50,230 bases of DNA from Actinomycetota bacterium (GTDB taxonomy: Bacteria; Actinomycetota; Thermoleophilia; Solirubrobacterales; Solirubrobacteraceae). The notes beneath the pieces are model-generated. The model saw nothing but the letters and a program-made list of their open reading frames with translations, searched no databases and was not told where the DNA came from. The first letter of the stretch is position 1. Every line of letters starts with the position of its first letter. A program made the translations under genes and the position numbers. Where the stretch lies: assembly GCA_005885515.1 (NCBI GenBank), contig VAWK01000018.1, positions 86,282 to 136,511 on the forward strand, given 5' to 3'. Of this stretch, positions 16,898-25,962 are shown piece after piece.

Positions 16898-19236
16898 TCG
16901 CGCTCGCGCCTGTGGCGTGGGCGCCCCGAGCCGCGCGGCGCCCCGCCCGAGCCAAACTCGCGGGACTGCGCCCCGTCGCGTCGCCTGCCACGCTCACGGC
17001 CATTGCTGGACGGACTGCGTCCGCCGCCCTCACGCGGCGCGCGACCGCCCGCCGAGCCGGTGCCCACGCCGACGAGCTCCTCCACCGACTTGCCGGCGAC
17101 CTCCGGGTCGTGGGCCAGGCGCAGCCCGATGCGGCCGCGCTCGCGGTCCACCTCGACCACGCGAACGGTGACCTCGTCGCCGCGGTTGAGCACGTCCTCG
17201 ACGCTGTCCACGCGCCTGCCCGGAGAGACGTTGGAGATGTGCAGCAAGCCGTCGGTGCCCTTGGCCAGCTCGATGAAGGCGCCGAAGGTCGTGGTCTTGA
17301 CCACCTTGCCCACGTACTCGTCTCCAACCTCGACCTCCTTCAGCATCATCCGCACGCGCTCGACCAGCGCGTCGGCGAGCTCTCCGTTGGCGGAGTAGAT
17401 CAGCACCTGTCCGTCGTCGTTGACGTCGATCTGGGACTCGAACTCCTCCGAGAGCGCGCGGATCGTTTCCCCGCCCTTGCCGATCAAGAGCCCGATCTGG
17501 GAGGGGTCGATCTGGATCGTCTGGATGCGCGGCGCGAACTGGCTCAGCTGCTCGCGCGGGCTGCCGATCACGGCCGCCATGTCCGCGAGGATGGACTTGC
17601 GCGCGCCGTTGGCCTGGGTGAGCGCGTCGCGCAGGATCTCGAAGGTCACGCCGGAGATCTTGATGTCCATCTGCAGCGCGGTGATCCCGCGCTCGGTGCC
17701 GGCGACCTTGAAGTCCATGTCGCCGAGGTGGTCCTCAACGCCGGCGATGTCGGTGAGGATGATGTAGTCCTCGCCCTCCTTGATCAGGCCCATCGCGATG
17801 CCGGCCACGGGCCGCTTGATGGGCACGCCGGCGTCCATCAGCGCCAGCGACGAGCCGCACACCGACGCCATCGAGGAAGAGCCGTTCGACTCGAGGATGT
17901 CCGACACCACGCGGATCGAGTAGGGGAAGTCTTCGATCGCGGGGACCATCGGCGCGAGCGCGCGCTCGGCCAGCGCGCCGTGGCCGATGTCGCGGCGCTT
18001 CACGCCGCCGATGCGGCCCGCCTCCCCGACCGAGAACGGGGGGAAGTTGTAGTGGTGCCAGTAGTACTTTTTCGTCTCCAGGCCGAGCGTGTCGAGGCGC
18101 ATCTCCTCCTTCAGCGTGCCGAGCGCGGTAACGCTCAGCGCCTGGGTCTGGCCACGGGTGAACAGCGCCGAGCCATGGGTGCGCGGGCTAACGCCCACCT
18201 CGATCGTGATGTCGCGGATCTCGTCCTCCGCGCGCCCGTCCGGGCGCTTCTTGTGAACCGCGATGTGCTCGCGGATGATCGACTTCTCGAGCGCCTCGAA
18301 CGCGAGCTGCACGGCGGCGTGACGCTCCTTGGACGCCTGCACCTGCTCCTCGGACGCCCCCTCCGGGGGCGCGGGAGCGTACTGCTCGAGCACGGCCGCC
18401 TGCACCGCCAGCGTCGCGTCCTGGCGCTTGAGCTTGTCCTCCACCTGGGTCGCCTCGTCCAGCGCCTGGCCGTGCGAGCCGCGAATCGACCGCACCAGCT
18501 CCTCCTCGACGGGCACGGACTCGTGCACGATCTTCTCCTTGCCCGCCCGCTCGGCGAGCTCGCGCTGAAGCGCGCACAGCTTCTTGATCTCCTCGTGGGC
18601 GATGTCGAGAGCGTCGAGGATCTCGGCCTCGGGGATCTCGTTGGCGCCCGCCTCGACCATCAGGATGGCCTCCTCGGTGCCGGCCACAACCAGATCGAGG
18701 TCCGAGCCCTCGTCGGCATCCGAGAGGAGGTCCTCCTCTTTGGGATTGACGACGAAGTTGCCGTCGACCTTGCCGATGCGCACGGCTCCGACCGGCGCCG
18801 GGAAGGGGATGTCGGAGAGCATGACGGCCGCCGAGGCGCCATTCATGGCCAGGATGTCGTACGGATGGACGTGGTCGATGGACAGCGGGATCGCGACCAG
18901 CTGCGTGTCGTAGCGCCAGTGCTTCGGAAACAGCGGCCGCAGCGGGCGGTCGATCATGCGCGCGGTCAGGGTCGCCTTCTCCCCCGGCCGGCCCTCGCGC
19001 TTGAAGAACGACCCCGGGATTTTCCCCGTGGCGTACATTCGCTCCTCCACGTCGACCGTGAGCGGCAGGAAATCGACATCGCGCACGGCTCCGGCGACCG
19101 CGGTGGCGAGCACCATCGTGTCGCCCTGGCGCACCACCACTGCGCCTGAGGCCTGCTTGGCCATCCTGCCCGTCTCGAAGGAGATCTCGCTGCCCGCGAT
19201 CTCTACCGAAACCCGCGTAACGGCATCACTGCTCAT
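16894..19236 (-). CDS. pnp: Polyribonucleotide nucleotidyltransferase (PNPase)
   Basis: Phosphorolytic 3'-5' exoribonuclease, 780 aa. Two RNase PH-like domains flank an alpha-helical linker; the active second domain carries DIAGVEDHLGDMDFKVAGTE. A KH domain (IGLLIGKGGETIRALSEE) and an S1 domain (VGDEYVGKVVKTTTFGAFIE) follow, and the C-terminus is an Arg/Gly/Ser-rich tail. The start is ATG at 19234-19236, eight bases after AGGAAGG; a GTG two codons upstream is possible. The tail is longer than in E. coli and typical of actinobacteria. Confidence 0.97.
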   Translation of the reverse strand: MSSDAVTRVSVEIAGSEISFETGRMAKQASGAVVVRQGDTMVLATAVAGAVRDVDFLPLTVDVEERMYATGKIPGSFFKREGRPGEKATLTARMIDRPLRPLFPKHWRYDTQLVAIPLSIDHVHPYDILAMNGASAAVMLSDIPFPAPVGAVRIGKVDGNFVVNPKEEDLLSDADEGSDLDLVVAGTEEAILMVEAGANEIPEAEILDALDIAHEEIKKLCALQRELAERAGKEKIVHESVPVEEELVRSIRGSHGQALDEATQVEDKLKRQDATLAVQAAVLEQYAPAPPEGASEEQVQASKERHAAVQLAFEALEKSIIREHIAVHKKRPDGRAEDEIRDITIEVGVSPRTHGSALFTRGQTQALSVTALGTLKEEMRLDTLGLETKKYYWHHYNFPPFSVGEAGRIGGVKRRDIGHGALAERALAPMVPAIEDFPYSIRVVSDILESNGSSSMASVCGSSLALMDAGVPIKRPVAGIAMGLIKEGEDYIILTDIAGVEDHLGDMDFKVAGTERGITALQMDIKISGVTFEILRDALTQANGARKSILADMAAVIGSPREQLSQFAPRIQTIQIDPSQIGLLIGKGGETIRALSEEFESQIDVNDDGQVLIYSANGELADALVERVRMMLKEVEVGDEYVGKVVKTTTFGAFIELAKGTDGLLHISNVSPGRRVDSVEDVLNRGDEVTVRVVEVDRERGRIGLRLAHDPEVAGKSVEELVGVGTGSAGGRAPREGGGRSPSSNGRERGRRRDGAQSREFGSGGAPRGSGRPRHRRERD

Positions 19237-19335
19237 ATCCACTGCCTTCCTGTTCCGCCCCGTTCACTCGGCGGTCCGTTTTTCGATCTTCAGTTGAACG
19301 CAACGAGCTTAGCGGACGCCTTGCCGCCCCCCGGC

Positions 19336-19372
19336 GTGCGCCGCGCGCGCGGCGCACTGCTCGCAGTGCGCC
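19336..19372. terminator. Overlapping alternative hairpins after the peroxiredoxin gene
   Basis: 19336-19357 is a perfect 22-base palindrome (GTGCGCCGCGC and its complement). 19351-19372 is a second inverted repeat, GGCGCACTGC/GCAGTGCGCC. They share GGCGCAC (19351-19357), so only one can form at a time. They lie just beyond the peroxiredoxin stop (19381-19383) and before pnp. The best reading is a terminator for the peroxiredoxin transcript, possibly with partial read-through into pnp. There is no T tract. Confidence 0.55.
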
Positions 19373-19380
19373 GCCACCGT

Positions 19381-19860
19381 TTACGCTCGGGCCGCTGGGC
19401 GAGCGGCCGTCAGAGCTGTGACCCCTTCGCGCAGTAGCTCGACCGGCGGCAGCTCCGCCGGCGAGTCCGCCTGAAAGCTCCAGCGCACGATCCCGTCGCT
19501 GCCGACCGCCACCAGCGCTCGCTGCGCGAAGCCGCCCTCGTGCAGAACGCCGAAGGCCGCGCAGGCGGCGCCCTTAGGCTCGAAGTCAGACAGCTGCTGG
19601 CTGCTCACCCCGAGCTTCTCGCGGAAGGCCTTCTGCGCCCAGGTGGAGTCGCAGGAGACTCCGTATAGCGCCACCCCCTGCTCGGCTAGCTCGGGCAGCA
19701 GCCCCTCGTACAGCTGCAGCTGATCGGTGCACACCGGGCTGAACGCGAACGGATAGAAGACCAGCATGCTGTGCTGGCCCCGCAGCTCGCGCTCGGTGAA
19801 ACTCGATCCCTCCTCGCGCGCAAGCCGGAAGGCCGGCGCAGGCGTGCCGGGGGCGATCAC
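19381..19860 (-). CDS. Peroxiredoxin (AhpE/AhpC-TSA type)
   Basis: Thiol peroxidase of 159 aa. The thioredoxin-like fold has the peroxidatic Cys44 in FYPFAFSPVCTDQL. A further cysteine pair, at the YGVSCDS and GAACAAFGV segments, could give a resolving residue, but the assignment is unsure. Tryptophan in IVRWSFQ is usual for the family. The start is GTG at 19858-19860, with no strong Shine-Dalgarno. It lies inside the pnp-rpsO interval, which is usually empty, so it is a local insertion. Confidence 0.88.
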   Translation of the reverse strand: MIAPGTPAPAFRLAREEGSSFTERELRGQHSMLVFYPFAFSPVCTDQLQLYEGLLPELAEQGVALYGVSCDSTWAQKAFREKLGVSSQQLSDFEPKGAACAAFGVLHEGGFAQRALVAVGSDGIVRWSFQADSPAELPPVELLREGVTALTAARPAARA

Positions 19861-19876
19861 GCTGATGGGGCGTGCC

Positions 19877-20149
19877 TCACTTGCGCAGGCCGAGCTCTTT
19901 GATCAGCGACCGGTAGCCCTCGAGGTCGGTGCGCTGCAGGTAGTCCAGGAAGCGCCGCCGGCGACCCACGAGCATCAGCAGGCCGCGTCGCGAGTGGTGA
20001 TCTTTGCCCTGCTCGCGCAGGTGCTCGGTGAGATGGTTGATCCGCTCGGTCAGCAGCGCGATCTGCACCTTGGTGGAGCCCGTGTCCCGCTCGCCCGCGC
20101 CGAACCTGGCGGCTATCTCACGCTTGCGCTCACTCGTTATCGCGGCCAT
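19877..20149 (-). CDS. rpsO: 30S ribosomal protein S15
   Basis: Primary 16S rRNA-binding protein of the small subunit platform. The length of 90 aa is right for the family. The conserved [20 protein letters not shown] and the [20 protein letters not shown] helix are present, and the end is [11 protein letters not shown] at 20147-20149 is chosen over longer in-frame starts because it gives the standard N-terminus MAAITSERK. Confidence 0.97.
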   Translation of the reverse strand: MAAITSERKREIAARFGAGERDTGSTKVQIALLTERINHLTEHLREQGKDHHSRRGLLMLVGRRRRFLDYLQRTDLEGYRSLIKELGLRK

Positions 20150-20177
20150 CGGCGCGGACACGCTAGCAGACGCCCGG

Positions 20178-21065
20178 CTACTCCCGGGCAGCGTGAACGT
20201 CGACCAGCTCGCGCGTGCGCTCGACGTCGCGACGCATCTGCGCGACCAGCGCCTCGGGCGTGTCGAAGCGACGCTCACCGCGAAGCCGCTGCAGGAACTG
20301 GAGGCACAGCTGGCTGCCGTAGAGGTCGCCCTCGAAGTCCAGCAGGTAGGCCTCGATCAGCTCTCCGCGACCGGTCTGGAACGTGGGCCGCACGCCGATG
20401 CTGACGGCCGCCGCGTAGCCGTTGGCGAGACAGGCGTAGACGCCGTGGCCGGGGCACGCAAGCGCCTCCTCGGGGATCAGGTTGGCGGTCGGAAAGCCTA
20501 GCCTCCGCCCGCGCTCGTCGCCGCACACGACCTCCCCGCACAGCTGAAACGACGCGCCGAGGAACTTGTTGGCCTCGGCCACGTCCCCCGCCAGCAGCAG
20601 GCCGCGGATGTGGCTCGAGGAGACGATCTCGCCATCGACCTCGAGCAGCGGGTGAACGATCGTGCTGAAACGCCGGTCGGCGGCGAGCATGCGGGCGTCG
20701 CCCTGAGCCTTGTGCCCGAAGCGGAAGTTCTCCCCGACCGCCACCTGCCTGGCCGCGAGCGCGTCGACGAGCACCTCGTCGACGAATTCGGCCGCCGAGC
20801 GGCTCGCGAAAGCGCCATCGAAGGGAATCACGATCAGCTCTTGCACGCCCAGCGAGGCGATCAGCTCGGCCTTGCGCTCGGGCCGGGTGAGGAGCTTGGG
20901 AGTGTGCTGCGGCGCGACCACCGAGACCGGATGCGGGTCGAAGGTGAGCACGCTCTCGGAGGCGTCGATCACCTCCCGGTGCCCGAGGTGCACCCCGTCG
21001 AAGGTGCCGACCGCCACGCTTGCTCGCTCGCGGCGCTCGACCTCGGGCAGGGCAACGATCTTCAC
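20178..21065 (-). CDS. ribF: Bifunctional riboflavin kinase/FAD synthetase
   Basis: Makes FMN and then FAD. The N-terminal adenylyltransferase domain has [14 protein letters not shown] and FDPHPVSVV, then [14 protein letters not shown]. The C-terminal flavokinase domain has [11 protein letters not shown] and GVRPTF. The length is 295 aa against about 310-330 usually. The segment between the HxGH motif and the FDPHP strand is about ten residues shorter than typical. The start is GTG at 21063-21065. It follows truB closely. Confidence 0.95.
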   Translation of the reverse strand: MKIVALPEVERRERASVAVGTFDGVHLGHREVIDASESVLTFDPHPVSVVAPQHTPKLLTRPERKAELIASLGVQELIVIPFDGAFASRSAAEFVDEVLVDALAARQVAVGENFRFGHKAQGDARMLAADRRFSTIVHPLLEVDGEIVSSSHIRGLLLAGDVAEANKFLGASFQLCGEVVCGDERGRRLGFPTANLIPEEALACPGHGVYACLANGYAAAVSIGVRPTFQTGRGELIEAYLLDFEGDLYGSQLCLQFLQRLRGERRFDTPEALVAQMRRDVERTRELVDVHAARE

Positions 21066-21076
21066 GCCGCCAAAGC

Positions 21077-21769
21077 CTAGTGCGGTGGCTCGCCGGGCAG
21101 CATCGCAAGCGCGTCGCCGAGCGCGATCACGGGCGCGTCGGGCCAGGCTGCCCCGCGCCGGGGCGGCGCGACGGCGTCGCGCACGTCAAAGGGACCGATC
21201 GCGATGCGCCGGAGCTGCAGGCAGTAGGCATCGCCCAGGTCGGCGATGAGCGAGCGCACGTAGGTGCCGGCGGCGCACTCGATTTCAAACGCGGCCGTCG
21301 CCGTGCGAGCGGGCCCGCCGCCCTGCTCCCGCCACAGCTGCCGGAAGCGGTACACGGTGACCACGCGCTCGGGCATCACCAGCTGCTCTCCGCGGCGCGC
21401 GCGGCGGTAGGCGCGCTCGCCCGCGATCTTCACGGCCGAGTACACGGGCGGGCGCTGGCGGACCTCGCCTGTTGGCAGGTCGGGCGGGTCGGGGGGCAAG
21501 CGGCCGGTCTCGGTGATCTCGCCCTCGGTGTCGCCCGTGCTCGAGCGCGCTCCGAGCCGCGCAACCGCTTCGTAGCGCTTGGGCAGGTTCATCAGCGTGC
21601 GCTGTGCCCGCGTGGCCCGTCCCACGAGGATCAGCAGAAGGCCGGTCGCGAACGGGTCGAGCGTGCCGGCGTGACCCGTGCGCGGGCCGCCCAGCGAGCG
21701 CCGCACGGCGGCCACCACGTCGTGCGAGGTGGCCCCGGCGGGCTTGTTGATCAAGAGGACGCCGTCCAC
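21077..21769 (-). CDS. truB: tRNA pseudouridine(55) synthase
   Basis: Isomerises U55 in the T-loop of tRNA. The 230 aa carry the catalytic Asp38 in HAGTLDPFATG and the KRYEAVARLGARSSTGDTEG strand-loop. It is short for the family (usually about 290-310): the segment before PPVYSAVKIAGERAY lacks about twenty residues, and there is little C-terminal extension. The start is GTG at 21767-21769, giving MDGVLLINKPAG. It lies 15 bases after nrnA. Confidence 0.95.
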   Translation of the reverse strand: MDGVLLINKPAGATSHDVVAAVRRSLGGPRTGHAGTLDPFATGLLLILVGRATRAQRTLMNLPKRYEAVARLGARSSTGDTEGEITETGRLPPDPPDLPTGEVRQRPPVYSAVKIAGERAYRRARRGEQLVMPERVVTVYRFRQLWREQGGGPARTATAAFEIECAAGTYVRSLIADLGDAYCLQLRRIAIGPFDVRDAVAPPRRGAAWPDAPVIALGDALAMLPGEPPH

Positions 21770-21784
21770 TGCGGCGCGAACGCG

Positions 21785-22819
21785 TCAGGCCGGCGTGACG
21801 GCGGCCTGCTCGCCGGAGCGGACGTGCAGCTGCGCGGCGACGGCTGCGCGCAGGAAGGAGATCAGCTCCGCGAGCGCCAGCCTCGTCGAGAAGCCCGCCG
21901 CGCGCCTGTGGCCCCCACCTCCCTGCGCCCTGGCGATCGCTGACACATCGACAACCTCGTCGGTCGCCCGCAGCGATACTTTGTGCTGGCCCTTGCGCTC
22001 CCCGGTGGTGAGCTCGCGCACGAGCACCGCCACCTTGGTTCCCTGCACGGACCGCAGCTGGTCGATGATCCCCTCCGAGTAGGTGTCCTCGGCGCCGGCC
22101 TGCGCGAAGTCCTCTGCGCTGAGCACGGCCAGCGTGATCGCGCCGCTGTCGAAGCGCTGCACGCGGCCGAGCGCGAGCGCGTATAGCGCGAGCTTCTCCT
22201 GCGGCACTTCCTCGTACAGCCGGCGGTAGACCCCGGGAACGTCGACGCCGGCCTCGATCAGGTCCGCGGCCATGATGTGCGCCCGCGAGCCCGTGTTCTC
22301 GTACATGAACCGCCCCGTGTCGGTGATCAGGCCCACATACAGCGCCTGCGCGACGTCTGGCGTGAGGCGCACACCAAGGTCGCGCGTGAGGTCCCAGACC
22401 ATTTCCGCCGTGCACGAGGCCGAAGGATCGACGTAGTTCAGCGTCCCGAAGCGCGTGTTGTCGTGATGGTGGTCGATGTTGACCAGGTGCGCGCCGTCGC
22501 GCAGGACCCGTGCCGAGTTGCGGTCGATGTTGCCGCAGTCAAGGAACACGACCGTGCGCTGCGCGATGTCCGCGGGAGGCGCCTGGATCAGGCTCTCCAG
22601 GCTGAAGATGCGGTACTCGAGCGGCAGCGGCAGATCATCCGGCGCGATGAAAATCTCCGAGTGCTTGCCCAGCTCTTCCAGCAGTCCCTGCATCCCCACC
22701 AGCGACCCCAGCGCGTCGCCGTCGGGACTCTCGTGCGTGGCCAGCACGAAACGCGCGTCCTGGCGGATGTGCTCGAGAACCTGCTCGCGCGTCGCCGCGG
22801 CGGCGCCGACGTCGTTCAT
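21785..22819 (-). CDS. nrnA: DHH/DHHA1 phosphoesterase, NrnA-like
   Basis: Probable oligoribonuclease and 3'-phosphoadenosine-5'-phosphate phosphatase, 344 aa. The DHH-domain motifs are HESPDGDALGS (about residues 29-39), FLDCGNIDR and NIDHHHDN. The DHHA1 domain has the substrate-binding GGGGHRRAAGF near the C-terminus. The ATG start overlaps the rbfA stop (ATGA). The rbfA-nrnA-truB order is standard. Confidence 0.94.
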   Translation of the reverse strand: MNDVGAAAATREQVLEHIRQDARFVLATHESPDGDALGSLVGMQGLLEELGKHSEIFIAPDDLPLPLEYRIFSLESLIQAPPADIAQRTVVFLDCGNIDRNSARVLRDGAHLVNIDHHHDNTRFGTLNYVDPSASCTAEMVWDLTRDLGVRLTPDVAQALYVGLITDTGRFMYENTGSRAHIMAADLIEAGVDVPGVYRRLYEEVPQEKLALYALALGRVQRFDSGAITLAVLSAEDFAQAGAEDTYSEGIIDQLRSVQGTKVAVLVRELTTGERKGQHKVSLRATDEVVDVSAIARAQGGGGHRRAAGFSTRLALAELISFLRAAVAAQLHVRSGEQAAVTPA

Positions 22820-23160
22820 GACGAGCCGATCTCATCGATCAGCGCGTCCACACGCATCGCGCGATCGGTGGTGTCGTCGTAGCTGAACTCGAGCATCGGC
22901 GTGCGCTTGAGTCGCAGCTCGCCCGCCACCCGCGCCTGCAGGAAGCCATGCGCGCTGCGCAGCCCATCGAGGCTGGCCTCGCGCTGCGCGGCGTTCCCGA
23001 GCACGCTCACGTAAACGCGCGCGTGCCTCAGATCAGCGCTGGTCCTCACGTCGGTCACGGTTATGAATCCCACCCGCGGGTCTTTCACCTCTCCTGATAC
23101 CGCGTCGCCGATCACCTGGCGGATCGCCTCATCGACGCGCCGCATCCGTCCGGAACCCAT
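22816..23160 (-). CDS. rbfA: 30S ribosome-binding factor A
   Basis: Assists late 16S rRNA maturation. The 114 aa form a KH-like fold with MRRVDEAIRQVIGDAV at the start, DPRVGFITVTDVRTSADL and ARVYVSVLG, and end LEFSYDDTTDRAMRVDALI. The ATG start at 23158-23160 is clear. A 155-base gap separates it from infB. That gap holds a weak stem (23268-23289) without a T tract. Confidence 0.95.
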   Translation of the reverse strand: MGSGRMRRVDEAIRQVIGDAVSGEVKDPRVGFITVTDVRTSADLRHARVYVSVLGNAAQREASLDGLRSAHGFLQARVAGELRLKRTPMLEFSYDDTTDRAMRVDALIDEIGSS

Positions 23161-23315
23161 CCTACCCGCCCGCCCGGTGAGCCGGCCAGCCTTGAGCGCT
23201 CGCCTGCAACCCTGCCCGAGCGCCGCCTAGTAGCCGGCCGGCGGGCTCGACCTGACCCTGCTCTGCGGCGCTCCGCGCCGGCGGAGTGCGCTTCGATGGC
23301 GGAGAGCCCCGTCGA

Positions 23316-25682
23316 TCAGGAGGTGAGCACACGCTCCTGCAGGCGCGTCTCGTACGTCTCGAGCACGTCGCCCTCGTGCAGGTCCTGGAAGTTCGCCAGC
23401 ACGATGCCGCACTCGAAGCCGCTCGCGACCTCGCGCGCGTCATCGGTGAAGCGGCGCAGGCTGGCGATCGTGGTGTCGTAGATCACGGTGCCGTCGCGCA
23501 CGACCCGCACGCGTGCGCCGCGCGTGACCTTGCCCTCGGCCACGAACGCTCCCGCGATCGTGCCTACGCGCGAGGCGCGGAACAGCTGGCGCACCTCCGC
23601 CTGCCCGAGGGTGGTTTCGACCTCGGCCGGCTCCAGCATCCCCTGCATCGCCGCGCGCAGCTCCTCGATCGCACGGTAGATGACCGCGTAGGAGCGGATC
23701 TCCACGCCCTCGCGCTCGGCGATCGCGCGCGCATCGCCGACCGGGCGCACGTTGAAGGCAAGGATCACGCCGTCGGATGCGGCCGCGAGCATCACGTCGG
23801 ACTCGTTGATGCCGCCAACGCCGCGGTGGATTATGTTGACCTTGACCTCCTGCTGGGGAAGCTTCGCGATCTCGTCCTCGATCGCCTCCAGCGACCCGGC
23901 CACGTCGGCCTTGATGACGAGCGCGAGCTCCTTGACGGCCCCCTCCTGCGCGAGCTTGAACACGTCCTCGAGCGAGACCTTGCGCCCCGAACGGCGCGCC
24001 AGCGCCTCCGTCTTCAGTCGGTTGGCACGCTCGCCGGCCAGCTGGCGGGCGCGCCGCTCGTGCTCGACCACGCGCACGATCTCGCCCGCCTCGGGCACGC
24101 CGTCGAAGCCCAACACCTCGACCGGCTGGCCAGGAGTCGCGCGCTTGACGCGCGCGCCGATGAAGTCGTGCATGGCACGCACGCGGCCGAAGTGCGCGCC
24201 CGCCACCAGCGCATCGCCGACGCGCAGGGTGCCGCGCTGGATCAGCACGCTCACGACCGGTCCCCGGCCGGGGTCGAGCTTGGACTCGATCACGGTGCCC
24301 GACGCGGGGGCGTCCCGATTTGCCTTCAGCTCCTCGAGGTCGGTGACCAGCTGAATCGTGTCCAGCAGCGCGTCCAGCCCCTGGCGGGTCTTCGCGCTCA
24401 CATCGACGAACTCGATATCGCCTCCCCACTCCGACGGCTGCAGCCCTCGCTGCGTCATCTCGGTGCGCACCCGCTCGGGCTGCGCGCCCTCCTTGTCGAC
24501 CTTGTTCACGGCCACCATCATCGGCACCTCGGCGGCGCGGGCATGGTCGATCGCCTCCTCGGTCTGCGGCTTGACCCCGTCGTCGGCCGCAACCACGATC
24601 ACGGCCAGGTCCGTAACGCGCGCGCCGCGCGCTCGCATCGCTGTAAACGCCTCGTGCCCGGGGGTGTCCAGGAAGGTGATCTCCTTATCGCCATGGTGGA
24701 CCTGGTAGGCGCCGATGTGCTGCGTGATGCCCCCAGCCTCGCCCGCGGCCACCTCGGTCTCGCGGATCGCGTCCAGCAGCGAGGTCTTGCCGTGGTCCAC
24801 GTGCCCCATGACCGTCACCACCGGCGGCCGGTCCTCCAGCTCGCCGTCGGCGTCCGCGAACTCCGGTTCGAGGTCGACGTCGTCGGCGGCGTGGGCGATC
24901 TCGATCTTCTTGTCGAACTCGTCCGCCAGCACCTGGATCGCGTCATCGGACAGCGTCTGCGTCAACGTGGCCATCTCGCCGAGCGTCATCAGCTTCTTGA
25001 TCACCTCTGGAACCGCCACGCCGAGGTACTCCGCGACCTCCTTGACCGTGGAGCCCGAGTTGACCCGGATCATGTCGGTCGCCTCCATCGCCGCAGTGTC
25101 GATCGGCGCGATCGTCTCCTCGTAGGTCCCGCGCCGGCGCCGGCCACGGCGCGGTCGGCGCTGCGGCAGGTTCGCCGGGCCTCCCTGCTGGCGCCGGGAG
25201 GCCTGGGAATCGATCACCACGCGCCGGCGCCCGCCAGGACCGATCTCACCCGGGGTGCGCTCACCGGTACGCGAGTCGCGCGTGGGCCGCACCCGTTCGA
25301 CGGCCGGGGCTGACGCGCGTGGCGGCGGCGCCTGTGGCGCGCCTGCCGCCACGGCGACGGGCGGCGCCGCGGTGCCCGCAGAAGCGTCCGCGCCAGCCGG
25401 GGTGGCCGCGCGCGCTGATGTCGAGGTCGGCGGCGAGGCGCCGGGTTGGGGCGCTGGCGAGCCGGCCGGGGCCGTTGCCGGGCTGGGGGCGCGCCCCGAC
25501 GCACCGTCGCCATCGCCGCGGTGAGCTGCGCCGTCAGGCGCGAGCGCCTTCAGCGCCATCGCCTCGTCCACGGTGGAGGCGGCCGCCTTGACGTCGAGTC
25601 CGGCGGCGGTCAGCCGGTCGAGCAGCTCCTTGCTCGAGAGCCCCTGCTCCTTCGCTATCTCATACACGCGCTTCTTGCTCAT
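23316..25682 (-). CDS. infB: Translation initiation factor IF-2
   Basis: GTPase that brings fMet-tRNA to the 30S subunit. The 788 aa comprise an IF2N domain (residues 1-50), a long Ala/Pro/Gly-rich linker (about 50-130), an Arg-rich basic patch (150-186), a second IF2N domain (200-260), the G domain with G1 GHVDHGKT at 293-300 and NKVDKEGAQ, and the C-terminal tRNA-binding domains. The ATG at 25680-25682 overlaps the ylxR stop by one base and gives [20 protein letters not shown]. Upstream open frame is chance. Confidence 0.97.
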   Translation of the reverse strand: MSKKRVYEIAKEQGLSSKELLDRLTAAGLDVKAAASTVDEAMALKALAPDGAAHRGDGDGASGRAPSPATAPAGSPAPQPGASPPTSTSARAATPAGADASAGTAAPPVAVAAGAPQAPPPRASAPAVERVRPTRDSRTGERTPGEIGPGGRRRVVIDSQASRRQQGGPANLPQRRPRRGRRRRGTYEETIAPIDTAAMEATDMIRVNSGSTVKEVAEYLGVAVPEVIKKLMTLGEMATLTQTLSDDAIQVLADEFDKKIEIAHAADDVDLEPEFADADGELEDRPPVVTVMGHVDHGKTSLLDAIRETEVAAGEAGGITQHIGAYQVHHGDKEITFLDTPGHEAFTAMRARGARVTDLAVIVVAADDGVKPQTEEAIDHARAAEVPMMVAVNKVDKEGAQPERVRTEMTQRGLQPSEWGGDIEFVDVSAKTRQGLDALLDTIQLVTDLEELKANRDAPASGTVIESKLDPGRGPVVSVLIQRGTLRVGDALVAGAHFGRVRAMHDFIGARVKRATPGQPVEVLGFDGVPEAGEIVRVVEHERRARQLAGERANRLKTEALARRSGRKVSLEDVFKLAQEGAVKELALVIKADVAGSLEAIEDEIAKLPQQEVKVNIIHRGVGGINESDVMLAAASDGVILAFNVRPVGDARAIAEREGVEIRSYAVIYRAIEELRAAMQGMLEPAEVETTLGQAEVRQLFRASRVGTIAGAFVAEGKVTRGARVRVVRDGTVIYDTTIASLRRFTDDAREVASGFECGIVLANFQDLHEGDVLETYETRLQERVLTS

Positions 25683-25936
25683 CAGCCCACCGATTCTATG
25701 AGCTCGGCGTCGATCCTCACCGAGGTGCGCAGAGCACGCGCCACGCCACCGTTGCGCTGTGCGCGCGCCAGGCAGGCGGCGGCCGGCCGGCCGGATTGCC
25801 GCTCGCGGCACAGGTAGGCGCCACGCCCCCCCATCTTGCCATCGCGGTCGAGCACCGCGCGCGCGGCACGCGCGCCGGTGTCGGCGAGCGCAATGCGCAC
25901 GAGCTCGGCCTTGGGCGCCACCAGCCCACAGCCCAC
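25682..25936 (-). CDS. ylxR: YlxR/RnpM-family RNA-binding protein
   Basis: Small RNA-binding protein reported in other bacteria to bind RNase P RNA. Features seen are RRRCVGCGLVAPKAEL at the N-terminus (partly before this start), GGRGAYLCRERQ in the middle and a C-terminal helix. The only standard start codon in frame is GTG at 25934-25936 (84 aa). That start would lose the conserved first cysteine of the CVGC motif and has no correctly spaced Shine-Dalgarno. In-frame coding sense continues upstream to ATA at 25964-25966. That codon overlaps the nusA stop as ATAG and has GAGGGG eight bases ahead, so the real product may be ten codons longer from a rare ATA start. Confidence 0.85.
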   Translation of the reverse strand: MGCGLVAPKAELVRIALADTGARAARAVLDRDGKMGGRGAYLCRERQSGRPAAACLARAQRNGGVARALRTSVRIDAELIESVG

Positions 25937-25962
25937 GCAACGGCGACGGGGCTTCGCTGCTC

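Noticed and set aside
16912-19149. 745-codon plus-strand ORF
   Set aside because: Antisense to pnp over almost its full length; low-complexity shadow sequence.
23268-23289. Stem between infB and rbfA
   Set aside because: Nine pairs with a G-T wobble and no T tract; common in this base composition, so not called a terminator.
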